Shown one piece after another: positions 32,449 to 41,279 of a DNA stretch of 64,000 nucleotides (its first letter is position 1; each line of letters begins with the position of its first letter). The stretch lies in contig NZ_QGGR01000006.1 of assembly GCF_003148685.1 (NCBI RefSeq), forward strand, positions 372,001-436,000, read 5' to 3'. The notes under the pieces were generated by a model. The model saw nothing but the letters and a program-made list of their open reading frames with translations. It ran no database searches and had not been told where the DNA came from. The translations under genes were made by a program, and so were the position numbers. This DNA comes from Actinoplanes xinjiangensis (GTDB taxonomy: Bacteria; Actinomycetota; Actinomycetes; Mycobacteriales; Micromonosporaceae).

Positions 32449-32878
32449 GGGGCCGTCCGACCGGCCGGTTCACCAGGAGCCAGTACATGCCGAGCACGCG
32501 GACCGCTTCCAGGAATTCGTCGAACGCCACCGGCTTGCGGACGAAGCTGTTGGCGCCGAGATCGTAGGTGTTGACGATGTCGCGTTCCTCGGTCGACGTG
32601 GTGAGAACGACGACCGGGAGGTATTTCGTCCGCGGGTCCCCGCGGATGCGCCGCAACACCTCCAGGCCGCTGACCTTCGGCATGTTCAGATCCAGCAGGA
32701 TGAGCGCCGGCAGCGTGGTCAACTGCCCCTCGGCCGGGAACAGGTACCGGATCGCCTCCTCGCCGTCGCTGGCGACGTCCACGACATTGGTGATGTTGTT
32801 CTTCTTCAGCGCGCGCAAGGTGAGCGTCACGTCGTCCGGGCTGTCGTCGATGACCAGGATTCTTCCGTCGACGTTCAT
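32441..32878 (-). CDS. Response regulator, Rcp1-like (phytochrome-partner type)
   Basis: The 145-residue receiver has ILVIDDSPDDVTLTLRAL, EEAIRYLF, ILLDLNMPKVSGLEVLRRIRGDPRTKYLPVVVLTTS and a Lys in SFVRKPVAFDEFLEAV. The extended loop before the phosphoacceptor and the NMPKVSGLE motif are characteristic of the Rcp1/phytochrome response-regulator class. No output domain is present. It lies between two kinases, overlapping both genes (ATGA with the upstream kinase, eight bases with the hybrid kinase), so it probably relays phosphate between or from them. Confidence 0.92.
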   Translation of the reverse strand: MNVDGRILVIDDSPDDVTLTLRALKKNNITNVVDVASDGEEAIRYLFPAEGQLTTLPALILLDLNMPKVSGLEVLRRIRGDPRTKYLPVVVLTTSTEERDIVNTYDLGANSFVRKPVAFDEFLEAVRVLGMYWLLVNRPVGRPHD

Positions 32879-34323
32879 ACCTTTCCCTTCACCCGGCTCA
32901 TCAGGTTGAAGTAGAACGTCGCACCGCCGTCGACCTCGGCCTCGGCGAAGATGCGACCGCCGTGGCGGCGCACGACACGGGCCACGATCGCGAGCCCGAT
33001 GCCGGTGCCCTCGAAGTCGGAGGTGGTGTGCAGTCGCTGGAACGCGTCGAAGAGCTTGCCGGCGTAGACCATGTCGAAACCGACACCGTTGTCGCGGACG
33101 AAGAAGAAGGTCTCGCCGGAGCGGACGGTGCGGCCCACCTCGATGATCGCCTCGGGCCGTTTGGCGGTGAACTTCCAGGCGTTGGCGAGCAGATTCTGCA
33201 ACGCGAGCCGGATCAGGTGCGGGTCGGCCTCGACCAGCAGGCCGTCGGGCACGATCGAGGCGACCGTACGGTCGGGATCGGCGGTACGCAGTTCCGCGAG
33301 CACGTCCCGGGCCATCGAGGAGATGTCCACCTCGGCGCGGTCCAGGTCGGCGCGGGTGGCCCGGGACAGGTTGAGCAGAGCGTCGATCATCCGGCCCATC
33401 CGGCCCACGTTGCGCTGGAGCCGCTGGAGGTAGTCCTTGCCCACGTCGTCGAGAACGTCGCCGTAGTCCTCCAGCAGCGCGTCGCTGAAACCGTGCAGCG
33501 ACCGCAGCGGCGCCCGCAGATCGTGCGAGACGGAATAGGCGAACGCGTCGAGTTCCTTGGTGGAGGCCTCCAGTTCGGCGGTGCGCTGGAGAACGCGGGT
33601 CTCGAGACTGGCGTTGAGGCGCCGTACCTCGTCCTCGGCCCGCTTGCGGTCGGTGATGTCGGTGGAGATGCCGCAGACGGCGTACGGCTTGCCGGTGCCG
33701 TCCATGACCGGGAACTTCACCGAGATGTACGTGCGGATGCCGTCGATGCCGTCCGCGGTCTCCTCGTACTGCACCGACCGGCCGGACGCGGCGACCTTCA
33801 GATCGTTGGCCCGCAGCTGGTCGGCGAGTTCACGCGGGAACACGCCGTGGTCGTCGAGTTTCACGACCCGGTCCCGCGAGACACCGAACAGCCTCTCCCA
33901 TTCCCGGTTGACGAGCAGGTACTGGCCGTTGTCGACGCGCTTCATGTAGATGTTCGATTCGGTGTTGTCGATCAGCTTCTGTAATTGGTTGTGGCTGGCC
34001 GCCGCCTCGTTCAGCGCGTCGGCGCGGGCCCGGTCCGCCCGCGCCACCACGTTCAGGCAGTACAGGCCGAGACCGCCGAGCAGGGCGACGTGCGTGCCGG
34101 TCAGAGCCGTGGTCGTCCGGTCGCGGTGCCGCCGGATCAGCACGGAGGCGAGTCCCGACGCCGCCACGACGGCGGCGGCCAGAACGCGTCCCACATCGAC
34201 CGGACGGGCCTCGCGGGGATGCAGACCGCGCAGGACGGCGACCGGCGAGGACCAGGACATGGCCACGATGGTGCGGGCGCGGCCATCACTGAGATGTCTG
34301 CCCGCCGCGGCAGTCGTTGCCAT
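32875..34323 (-). CDS. PAS sensor histidine kinase, phytochrome-kinase-like
   Basis: ATG 34323 gives 482 residues; ATG 34260 is an alternative. Two membrane segments occur near 43-63 and 72-95. A PAS domain covers about 105-230 (NTESNIYMKRVDNGQYLLVNREWERLFGVSRD, ending CGISTDITDRKRAEDEV). The DHp has AYSVSHDLRAPLRSLHGFSDAL, and the HATPase has LQNLLANAWKFT, VRDNGVGFDM and GTGIGLAIVARVVRRHGG. The kinase core is of the phytochrome-associated HWE-unrelated class with an Rcp1-type receiver next door, yet no chromophore-binding GAF/PHY module is present. The stimulus therefore comes through PAS or the membrane part. Confidence 0.92.
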   Translation of the reverse strand: MATTAAAGRHLSDGRARTIVAMSWSSPVAVLRGLHPREARPVDVGRVLAAAVVAASGLASVLIRRHRDRTTTALTGTHVALLGGLGLYCLNVVARADRARADALNEAAASHNQLQKLIDNTESNIYMKRVDNGQYLLVNREWERLFGVSRDRVVKLDDHGVFPRELADQLRANDLKVAASGRSVQYEETADGIDGIRTYISVKFPVMDGTGKPYAVCGISTDITDRKRAEDEVRRLNASLETRVLQRTAELEASTKELDAFAYSVSHDLRAPLRSLHGFSDALLEDYGDVLDDVGKDYLQRLQRNVGRMGRMIDALLNLSRATRADLDRAEVDISSMARDVLAELRTADPDRTVASIVPDGLLVEADPHLIRLALQNLLANAWKFTAKRPEAIIEVGRTVRSGETFFFVRDNGVGFDMVYAGKLFDAFQRLHTTSDFEGTGIGLAIVARVVRRHGGRIFAEAEVDGGATFYFNLMSRVKGKV

Positions 34324-34379
34324 AGCGGCCCCCGATGCGCCCGAGCTTCGTCAGGGGATGAGGCTATCACCGTACGTAA

Positions 34380-35669
34380 TCAGCTCGGGCCGGTTTCGTC
34401 ACTGTCGGGCCTGCGCTCGTACTCGATGTGCAGTGTCCGGCCGACCAGGTCCACCAGGCGGCGCACCCCTCGGTGGTCCGGCGCCGAACCGTGCACGATG
34501 CCGACGTAGGCGAGTGTGCCGTGCCGCCAGTCCAGGACCGCACCCGGCTGCGCCACCACCTCGACCGCCTGGATTCCCGGCACCCGGCCCAGCTCGTCGA
34601 TCCCGCCGAGGCGACGCAACGTCACCGCCTCCATCGGCGGGGTGAGGAAGTACTGGAAGGCGTGCCGCCGGTAGAGGGCCTTCGGTGGCTCGTACGGCCG
34701 GCCGAGCGCCACCGCGAGCGCGGCCCGCACCAGGTCGAAACCGCGGGCACGCCGGACCAGATCGGCGACGTAACCGCCGAGGCGGCCGTTCACCTCGATG
34801 ATCCGCGGGCCGTCCGGGGTGAGCTTGACCTCGGTGTGGGTCACGCCGTGCCGGACCCCGAGGGCGGTCAGCGCCGCGGTCGTCAGCGCCAGCACCCGCG
34901 TGTGCCAGGCCGGGTCCAGCGTCGCGGGCACCACGTACCCGGTCTCCCGCAGGGGCGGGGCCAGGGGGAACTTCCCGGTCACCTCGATGTGCCGGATGAC
35001 GCCGTACGCGGTGACCGACTCGACGGACACGTAGTCGGCCCAGGCCGTCCCGGCCGCCGACGGATCCCCGGCGAGCAACTGCTCGACGACGAACTCGGCG
35101 GGGGAGCCGCCCACCGCCGGATCGGTGAAGGCACGTAACCGGGTACGTGCCTCGTCGAGATCGTGCACCGTGCAGGTCCGGGCGCTCGCCGACCCGCTGC
35201 GCGGTTTGAGGACGGCCGGCAGGCCGACGGCGTCCAGGGCCGGGCCGAGTTCGGTGAGGTCACGCACGACACGGCACGCGGTGTGCTGCACTCCGGCCTC
35301 GGCGAGGAGGCGGCGCTGGGTGAATTTGTCGGTCATCGCCGCCGCGGTGGGCACGCTGAGGAACGGCAGATCACGGCGCTCGGCCAGGGCGGCGGTCCGG
35401 TTCAGCTGGCTCTCACTGAAGGTGACGATCCCGGTGAGGTGCGCACATTCCGGCCGGCTGAGGATCTCCTCGTCGGTCGCTCCGGTGATGTCGCAGACCG
35501 GCGCCAGCTCACGGAGCTCCGGATAGAGGCTCCGGACGTGCGGCCGCTCCCGGTCGCAGAGGAAGACGACCTCGGCCAGGCCCCGGGCCGAGGCGAGGAT
35601 CCCCATCGGGCTGGCGGAGCCGAAGTCGAACACCACGGCCAGCCGCGGCGGCGTCCCGGGCGACGTCAT
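34380..35669 (-). CDS. ATP-grasp ligase coupled to the NRPS
   Basis: The 429-residue protein has the ATP-grasp layout: an N-terminal Rossmann-like domain, then AAMTDKFTQRRLLAEAGVQ, the ATP-binding LPAVLKPRSGSASARTCTVHDLDEA, EFVVEQLLAGD, and the metal-binding HTEVKLTPDGPRIIEVNGRLGG near residue 290. These match carboxylate-amine ligases that make amide or peptide bonds through acyl-phosphates. ATG 35669 overlaps the NRPS stop (ATGA), so both enzymes are translationally coupled. I infer that it attaches an amino acid or other carboxylate to the NRPS product or precursor. A separate primary-metabolic role is less likely, given the pairing. Confidence 0.85.
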   Translation of the reverse strand: MTSPGTPPRLAVVFDFGSASPMGILASARGLAEVVFLCDRERPHVRSLYPELRELAPVCDITGATDEEILSRPECAHLTGIVTFSESQLNRTAALAERRDLPFLSVPTAAAMTDKFTQRRLLAEAGVQHTACRVVRDLTELGPALDAVGLPAVLKPRSGSASARTCTVHDLDEARTRLRAFTDPAVGGSPAEFVVEQLLAGDPSAAGTAWADYVSVESVTAYGVIRHIEVTGKFPLAPPLRETGYVVPATLDPAWHTRVLALTTAALTALGVRHGVTHTEVKLTPDGPRIIEVNGRLGGYVADLVRRARGFDLVRAALAVALGRPYEPPKALYRRHAFQYFLTPPMEAVTLRRLGGIDELGRVPGIQAVEVVAQPGAVLDWRHGTLAYVGIVHGSAPDHRGVRRLVDLVGRTLHIEYERRPDSDETGPS

Positions 35670-38600
35670 GCTGGCCCGGACCGGGAGCCGGTGACCGGCC
35701 GGTCACCGCGCGGCGCGGGGAAGAACCCGGAGCTCTGGAAGAACCGGACGTAATGGTGCAACAGCCGGGTGTCGACCGGTGGCATCTCGATGCCCGATCC
35801 GGCCAGTGCCCGCCGCGTGTTGCCCCGGCTGAACCGCGGGAACCGGGAGGCGAAGTACATCTCCTTCACCACGAGGCCGCTGAGCGGACTGCGATCCACC
35901 CACAGCGGTACGAACGGCGTGAACGGGTGCCGGGGGTCACCCGCGACGAAGTCCACGATCCGGGTCACCCATTCCTGGAACGGAACCTCCTCGATCGGGT
36001 AGCCGTGCCCGCGCAGCACCTCGGTCATGTCCCGCAGCGTCGCCGGATGCGGATTGGTCAGATGGTAGGCGTGCGTCTCGCGCGTCCGCGTCAGTGCGAT
36101 GTGCACGATCTGCGCCGCCACCACGTCGACCGGCACGAGATCGAGCGGGATGTCGGCGTCCGGGGCGAGGCCCGTGTCGATCATCAGCCGTAACAGCGCA
36201 CAGGTGGCGTTCTCCAGGTTCCACGCCCCCCGGGCGAGATCGCCGGATATCTCGTACGGCCGGTGCACGCCCACCGGCAGCCCGTCGCCGGCCGCATGGG
36301 CCAGCACCTTCTCGGCCATCCATTTCGTCTCGGTGTAGCCCATGAACAGATGCTCCGGGTAGGCCGGCGGCGTGTCCTCGCCGACCTCGCGGATCCCGGC
36401 CGCCCCGAATCCGGCCAGCACCGCGAGCGTGGACACGAAGTGCACGGGCACGCGCCGCGGCATCGCGAGCCGCACGATCTCCCGGGTGCCACCGACCGTG
36501 ACCGGCGCCAACCGGGCGTACGGATAGGTGAAGTTCACGTAGGCACCGGCGTGCAGGACCAGGTCCGAACTGCCCGCCAGCTCGTCGAACTCCGCCTCGG
36601 TCAGCCCGAGACGGGGCTGTCCGAGATCACCGGGCAGCGCCCGCACCCGGCCCGCCGGCAGGTCACCGAGCCGGTACGCCCGCTGGCCCGCCACCAGTCG
36701 GAGGTGGGCCTTCTCCCGGTCCTCGGCGCGGACCAGGCAGGACACCTCCGCGTCGGTGACGGTCAGCAGCCGACGCAGCAGGTAACCGCCGAGGAACCCG
36801 GTGGCACCGGTGAGGAACACGCGCCGGATCACGGCAGGCGCCGCCGGATCGGCCGGTCGCCGGGGCCGGACCACCGTCGCGGAGGCGCCCACCGCCCGCA
36901 GATCGGCGTCCATGGCGGCGGTGTCCTGATCGAGGAGACCGGTGCGCGCCTCCTGCACGGCGGCGGCCGAACCGGCGAGAGTCGGATCAGCCAGCAGCCG
37001 CGAGGTGAGGAACCGGCTCTGGCTCCGGTCGACGCCGAACATCGTCTGCAACCGTACGAACAGGCGTGCCGCCAGCAGCGAGTTGCCACCCAGGTCGAAG
37101 AAGCTGTCGTCGAGGCCGACCTCGTCCGGCTCGACGTCGAGGACCTCCGCCCACAACCGGGCGACGCCCACCTCGATCGGTGTTTCGGGCCGCCGGGCGG
37201 GAGGGTCCTCGCCGGGCGGGCCGGAGGGGAGGGCGGCGAGAGCCGTGCGGTCGACCTTTCCGGTGCCGGCCAGCGGCAGACGATCCAGCGAGACGACCCG
37301 GGACGGGAGCATGTGCCGCGGCAGCCGGTCGGCCAGCGTCGCCCGTACCTCCGCGACCGTGACACCGGGACGGGCCGGCTGGAAGAAGGCGACGACGGCG
37401 CGGGTGTCCGGATCGGCGCCGGAGAGCACGACGGCGGCGGCGGCGACACCGTCCACGCCGGCCAGCACCGCCTCGATCTCGTCCAGTTCGACCCGGAAGC
37501 CTCGGATCTTCACCATCCGGTCCCGGCGCCCGAGAAAGTCGATGTCCCCGCCCGGCAGCCAACGGGCCCGGTCTCCGGTACGGAACAGTCGCGCACCGGC
37601 CCGGCCCGCGAACCGGTCCGGCAGGAAGCGGGCGGCCGTGAGCGCCGGATCGTTGACGTACCCCAGTGCGACCCCGTCGCCACCGACCCAGAGTTCGCCT
37701 TCGACGCCGATCGGCACCGGATCGCCGGCCGCGTCCACGATGTGGCAGGTGGAGTTGGCGACCGGCCGGCCGATCGGGATGCGCGTGGTCCCGTCCGGCA
37801 CGTCGGCGATGTGGTGGGTGGTGGAGAACGTGGTGTTCTCGGTCGGCCCGTAGCCGTTGAGGAGCCGCCCGGGTGGTCCTTCGGTGAGCACCCGGAGGAC
37901 GAGGGCGGGATCCAGGACGTCGCCGCCCGCGATCAGGCAGCGCAACGGGGCGAACATGCCGGGCCGGGTCCGGGCGCAGTGATGGAAGACGCCGGCGGTC
38001 AGCCATGTGACCGTGACGGCCTCGTCGGCGATCAGCGTGCCGAGCCGTACCGGTTCCAGCAGGGTCGCCTGGTCGACGATCACCAGCGCGGCGCCGTTGA
38101 GCAGGGCGCCCCAGATCTCGAACACCGAGGCGTCGAAGGCTGGATGGCCGGTGTGCGAGACCCGGTCGGCGGCGGTGATCCGCAGGTAGTCGGCGCCGAT
38201 GACGAGCCGGGCGACTGCCCGGTGCGGTACCGCGACGGCTTTCGGTACGCCTGTCGACCCGGAGGTGAACATGACGTAGGCCGGATCACCGGCGTCGGTG
38301 CCGGTGCCGGGTGGTGCGGGCGCCGGGGTGTCGTCCCAGTGGTCCGCGACGGCGATCTCGGCGCCGTTCGCCGGGAACTCCGCGGCACCGGGGAGCCGGA
38401 CCAGATGCCGAATGCCGATCTCGGCCGTCAGCACCCGCAACCGGGCGACCGGGTCCGACGGATCCAGCGGCACGTAGGCGGCGCCCGCCTTCAGGATGGC
38501 GAGCATTCCCACCGGCGCCTCGAGGCACCGGTCACCCAGCAGGCCCACCAGGTCGCCGGGTCGCACACCGATGCCGGCCAGGCGGGCGGCGACCGCGTCG

Positions 38601-38782
38601 GACCATCGGTCCAGCTCGGCATAGGTGATACGGCGGTCGTCCTCGATCACCGCCGTCGCGCCGGGTGCGGCCGCGACCCGGCCGGCGAACAGTTCCACCA
38701 ACGAGGAGCGGTCCGGATAGTCGGCCGGCCGGCCCGACCAGTGGGCGGGCGGGAGCGCCACGCCGGTTCCGTCAACAGCCAC
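35666..38782 (-). CDS. Single-module NRPS: adenylation - thiolation - terminal reductase (predicted valine)
   Basis: GTG 38782 follows GGAGGT at good spacing and gives 1038 residues; GTG 38815 is an alternative. The adenylation domain (about 20-525) has YVMFTSGSTGVPKAVAVPHRA and ends with PLAGTGKVDRTAL. Reading the pocket residues around FDASVFE, TVTWLTAG, CLIAGGD, NGYGPTE and NTTFST gives D-A-F-W-I-G-G-T-F-K, which I recall as a classical valine code. The carrier domain has the phosphopantetheine Ser in DLGGNSLLAARL (about 562). The reductase (about 650-1010) has FLTGATGFLGGYLL and the YTETK catalytic motif (about 815). There is no condensation domain. The product would be a reductively released valine aldehyde or alcohol. 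Overlaps the ATP-grasp gene. Confidence 0.9.
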   Translation of the reverse strand: MAVDGTGVALPPAHWSGRPADYPDRSSLVELFAGRVAAAPGATAVIEDDRRITYAELDRWSDAVAARLAGIGVRPGDLVGLLGDRCLEAPVGMLAILKAGAAYVPLDPSDPVARLRVLTAEIGIRHLVRLPGAAEFPANGAEIAVADHWDDTPAPAPPGTGTDAGDPAYVMFTSGSTGVPKAVAVPHRAVARLVIGADYLRITAADRVSHTGHPAFDASVFEIWGALLNGAALVIVDQATLLEPVRLGTLIADEAVTVTWLTAGVFHHCARTRPGMFAPLRCLIAGGDVLDPALVLRVLTEGPPGRLLNGYGPTENTTFSTTHHIADVPDGTTRIPIGRPVANSTCHIVDAAGDPVPIGVEGELWVGGDGVALGYVNDPALTAARFLPDRFAGRAGARLFRTGDRARWLPGGDIDFLGRRDRMVKIRGFRVELDEIEAVLAGVDGVAAAAVVLSGADPDTRAVVAFFQPARPGVTVAEVRATLADRLPRHMLPSRVVSLDRLPLAGTGKVDRTALAALPSGPPGEDPPARRPETPIEVGVARLWAEVLDVEPDEVGLDDSFFDLGGNSLLAARLFVRLQTMFGVDRSQSRFLTSRLLADPTLAGSAAAVQEARTGLLDQDTAAMDADLRAVGASATVVRPRRPADPAAPAVIRRVFLTGATGFLGGYLLRRLLTVTDAEVSCLVRAEDREKAHLRLVAGQRAYRLGDLPAGRVRALPGDLGQPRLGLTEAEFDELAGSSDLVLHAGAYVNFTYPYARLAPVTVGGTREIVRLAMPRRVPVHFVSTLAVLAGFGAAGIREVGEDTPPAYPEHLFMGYTETKWMAEKVLAHAAGDGLPVGVHRPYEISGDLARGAWNLENATCALLRLMIDTGLAPDADIPLDLVPVDVVAAQIVHIALTRTRETHAYHLTNPHPATLRDMTEVLRGHGYPIEEVPFQEWVTRIVDFVAGDPRHPFTPFVPLWVDRSPLSGLVVKEMYFASRFPRFSRGNTRRALAGSGIEMPPVDTRLLHHYVRFFQSSGFFPAPRGDRPVTGSRSGPA

Positions 38783-39015
38783 GATCAGACCTCCGCCACC
38801 GGAGGTGAGCTTCACCCGAGTCCTGGATGGAGCACACCGCCCATCACCTCATGGTGTCCGCGTCGTGTCGCAACGTGAAGGCAAGTACCTCGATCGAAGG
38901 AAAACGACACCGGCTCACGTGCGAGATAGTCGACGTACACCACATCCGCCGCAGCCGCGCCGGATCAGCACCGTGCGCCCGGGGGCTTCCTCGCGCGACG
39001 GGGGGAGCGGAGCGG

Positions 39016-40104
39016 ATGGCGACCATCGAACCGGCCGAACTGGTACAGCGCCACCTGGACATGCTCGTCGACACCGGCGCGGAGACCGGTGTGCAGGTGG
39101 CCGTCTATCGCGACGGCGCGCTGATCGTCGACGCGGTGGCCGGCACCGCCGACCCGGCCACCGGCCGGCCGCTCACCTCCCGCACCCCGATCTTCGGTTT
39201 CTCCATCGGCAAGAACGTGACGGCCACCCTCGCGCACCTGCTCGTCGCGCGGGGTCACCTCGGCTACGACAGCCCGGTCACCGACCTCTGGCCCGAGTTC
39301 GGTGCGCACGGCAAGGGCACGACGACACTGCGGCACGTGCTCACCCACACGACCGGTCTTCCGGCGATGCCGCGGGAGATCACCCCGCGCGAGCTCCCCG
39401 ACTGGTCCCGGGTCTGTGGCGCACTGGCCGCCGCCGAACCACTCTGGCGGCCGGGCACCGCGATGGGATACCACTCCTACACCTTCGGATACCTCGTCGG
39501 TGAGCTGGCCCGCCGCGCGACCGGGCAACCGGTGCACGCGTTGCTGCGGGAGTGGGTGACCGTGCCGCTCGGCATCGAGGGACAGCTCTTCCTCGCTGTT
39601 CCGCGCGCGTCGCTGGCCGGGTTGGCACGTCTGGATCAGGCGCCGTGGGGGACACCCGCGGGCCCGGACGGCACCGAGGTGATCCACGCGCCGTGGGAGA
39701 CCCGGCCGAGCGCCGGCCTCGGCAACACCGCCGACATTCTGTGCGCCGACATCCCGTCGGTGGGGACCGCGAGCGCCCACGCCCTCGCCGCCATGTTCGA
39801 CAGCGTGCTCCGGGGCGAGCTGGTGGACCCGGCCGGGCTGTCGGCGATGTCGGCTCTCGCGTACGAGGGAACCGATCAGGTCTTCGGCACGCCTGCGCGA
39901 ATGACGCTGGGCTTCCCGTCCGGCCGGATCGGCGGCCCGCCCGGCGAGGACTCCGCCGCGTTCGGGTGGCCCGGCGGCGGCGGAAGCTATGCCTACGCAG
40001 ACCCGGCCCGAGGAGTCGCCTTCGCGCTGACGAAGAACCGGCTCACCCCGCACTTCGACACCGTTCTGTCGGTCACCGCGCTGCTGGCCGACCACCTCGC
40101 CTGA
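39016..40104 (+). CDS. Serine hydrolase, beta-lactamase/EstB family
   Basis: ATG 39016 gives 362 residues; the upstream open frame lacks coding character. The class C beta-lactamase-like fold is clear: nucleophile motif SIGK in FGFSIGKNVTATLAHLL, LRHVLTHTTGLP, the Tyr motif YHSYTFGYLVGELARRATG, and FGWPGGGGSYAYADPARGVAFAL near the C-terminus. These enzymes hydrolyse esters or peptides and are usually cytoplasmic EstB-like; no signal peptide is seen. It is divergent from the NRPS across 233 bases and followed by a PPOX-fold gene 13 bases away. It might act on the NRPS product, for example by deacylation, but this is inference. Confidence 0.88.
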   Translation: MATIEPAELVQRHLDMLVDTGAETGVQVAVYRDGALIVDAVAGTADPATGRPLTSRTPIFGFSIGKNVTATLAHLLVARGHLGYDSPVTDLWPEFGAHGKGTTTLRHVLTHTTGLPAMPREITPRELPDWSRVCGALAAAEPLWRPGTAMGYHSYTFGYLVGELARRATGQPVHALLREWVTVPLGIEGQLFLAVPRASLAGLARLDQAPWGTPAGPDGTEVIHAPWETRPSAGLGNTADILCADIPSVGTASAHALAAMFDSVLRGELVDPAGLSAMSALAYEGTDQVFGTPARMTLGFPSGRIGGPPGEDSAAFGWPGGGGSYAYADPARGVAFALTKNRLTPHFDTVLSVTALLADHLA

Positions 40105-40117
40105 CAGGGAGAAGATC

Positions 40118-40672
40118 ATGTCCACTCGTACGGCCGGCCCGCTCGTACCGCACACCAGCCTCGGCCCGTACTCCTCGCCGGGCGCCGATCCGATCCCGTG
40201 GCCGGTGACCGAGGGCGCACTGCGCCGCATCCAGAAGTTCCAGCTGTGCACGGTGCGCCGGGACGGCCGTCCGCACGTGACACCGGTGCTGGCGATCTGG
40301 GCCCTCGACGCCATGTGGTTCACCACCGGCGACAGCGAGCAGAAGGCCGCGAATCTCCAGGCCAATCCGCACTGCGCGCTGACCGCCGGAACCGGCACCC
40401 TGACCGGCACCGACGTCATCATCGAGGGCACCGCACGGCTGGTCACCGATCAGGCCACCAGAGACGCCGCGGCGACCGCGTTCGAGCAGGCCTACGGCTG
40501 GCAGCTGACCCGTGCCGACGGAACGTGGTATGGCCTGGGTGGGACCATCCGGACCGGGAACGTCCAGCTCTACCGTGTCCAGCCGGACAAGGCGTTCGCC
40601 TTCGCCATCGGCGGCGAATCCTCCGAGACGCGCTATCGGTGGAGCCACCCGGCCGACACCGGCCCGCGGTGA
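40118..40672 (+). CDS. Pyridoxamine-5'-phosphate-oxidase-fold protein (PPOX/F420-type)
   Basis: The 184-residue protein has a split-barrel PPOX core: LRRIQKFQLCTVRRDGRPHVTPVLAIWALDAMWFTTGDSEQKAANLQANPHCALTAG and EGTARLVTD. The family includes F420-, FMN- and haem-binding members; the shape (VRRDGRPHVTPV, SEQKAANLQANP) is that of actinobacterial FMN/F420-dependent reductases, and I cannot choose the cofactor. GGGAGA precedes the ATG. It is probably co-transcribed with the serine hydrolase. A redox step in the pathway with the NRPS is possible. Confidence 0.85.
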   Translation: MSTRTAGPLVPHTSLGPYSSPGADPIPWPVTEGALRRIQKFQLCTVRRDGRPHVTPVLAIWALDAMWFTTGDSEQKAANLQANPHCALTAGTGTLTGTDVIIEGTARLVTDQATRDAAATAFEQAYGWQLTRADGTWYGLGGTIRTGNVQLYRVQPDKAFAFAIGGESSETRYRWSHPADTGPR

Positions 40673-40703
40673 TCCCGGCGACCCGGCGTACCCACCGGCC
40701 GGG

Positions 40704-41042
40704 TCAGGCGCGGCGGCGGGAGCGGGCCAGCGCCAGCCCGCCGAGGGCCGCGGCCAGCAGGCCGAACGCCACGCCCGCGTAGCCACCGACCACGCCGTTG
40801 CCGGTGCCCGGCCCGCCGTCGGCGGTGGCCAGCACCCACACGCCGGCCAGCGTGCCGAGGATCCCCGCGCCGACCGCGATCAGCGGTCGCCGGGTTCCGC
40901 CCCGGGCGGGACGGGCCAGGGCCAGCCCGCCGATGATCGCGGCGGCCAGGGCCACCAGCGCGGCGGCGCTGGCCACCGCGCGGTCGGTGGTCAGGGTGGA
41001 CGCGTCGACGGTGGACGCGGCGAGCTGCACGGATCTGAACAT
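40704..41042 (-). CDS. DUF6223-like small membrane protein
   Basis: ATG 41042, with GAGGGG upstream, gives 112 residues. Three membrane helices are visible: AVASAAALVALAAAIIGGLAL, PLIAVGAGILGTLAGVWVLATA and GGYAGVAFGLLAAALGGLAL, with basic RRRA at the C-terminus. The layout and ARPARGG.RRPLIA loop recall the DUF6223 family of actinobacteria. The function of that family is unknown. The gene is convergent with the PPOX gene and divergent from the TetR gene. Confidence 0.7.
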   Translation of the reverse strand: MFRSVQLAASTVDASTLTTDRAVASAAALVALAAAIIGGLALARPARGGTRRPLIAVGAGILGTLAGVWVLATADGGPGTGNGVVGGYAGVAFGLLAAALGGLALARSRRRA

Positions 41043-41234
41043 GATGTTCCCCTCATCTACGGCGAACCGGATGCCGTCCATCCTGGTCGCCGACGGAGCC
41101 GGGGGCGTCGTACAGCCGTGGGCACTCTGCGCTGCCGCACCGGCAGACCAGGACTACCGCCGACGTGGTCGGTGGGCCGCGGAGATACCACGGCGGCGGT
41201 AGCCGACCGGGGGGAGCGGTGGCCGTCCGGACGT

Positions 41235-41251
41235 ACCTAAATGCTTTAGGT
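41235..41251. promoter_or_regulatory. Palindromic operator before tetR/SGNH operon
   Basis: ACCTAAA and TTTAGGT form perfect seven-base arms around TGC, ending 28 bases before the TetR GTG. The site is AT-rich against its surroundings. Autoregulation by the TetR protein is likely. Confidence 0.65.
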
Positions 41252-41279
41252 TTTTGCCTTCTGCATGTAGTTTCAGGGC

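Noticed and set aside
36263..38878. An 871-codon open frame on the plus strand opposite the NRPS
   Set aside because: Composition is random-like and the NRPS motifs on the minus strand account for the DNA.
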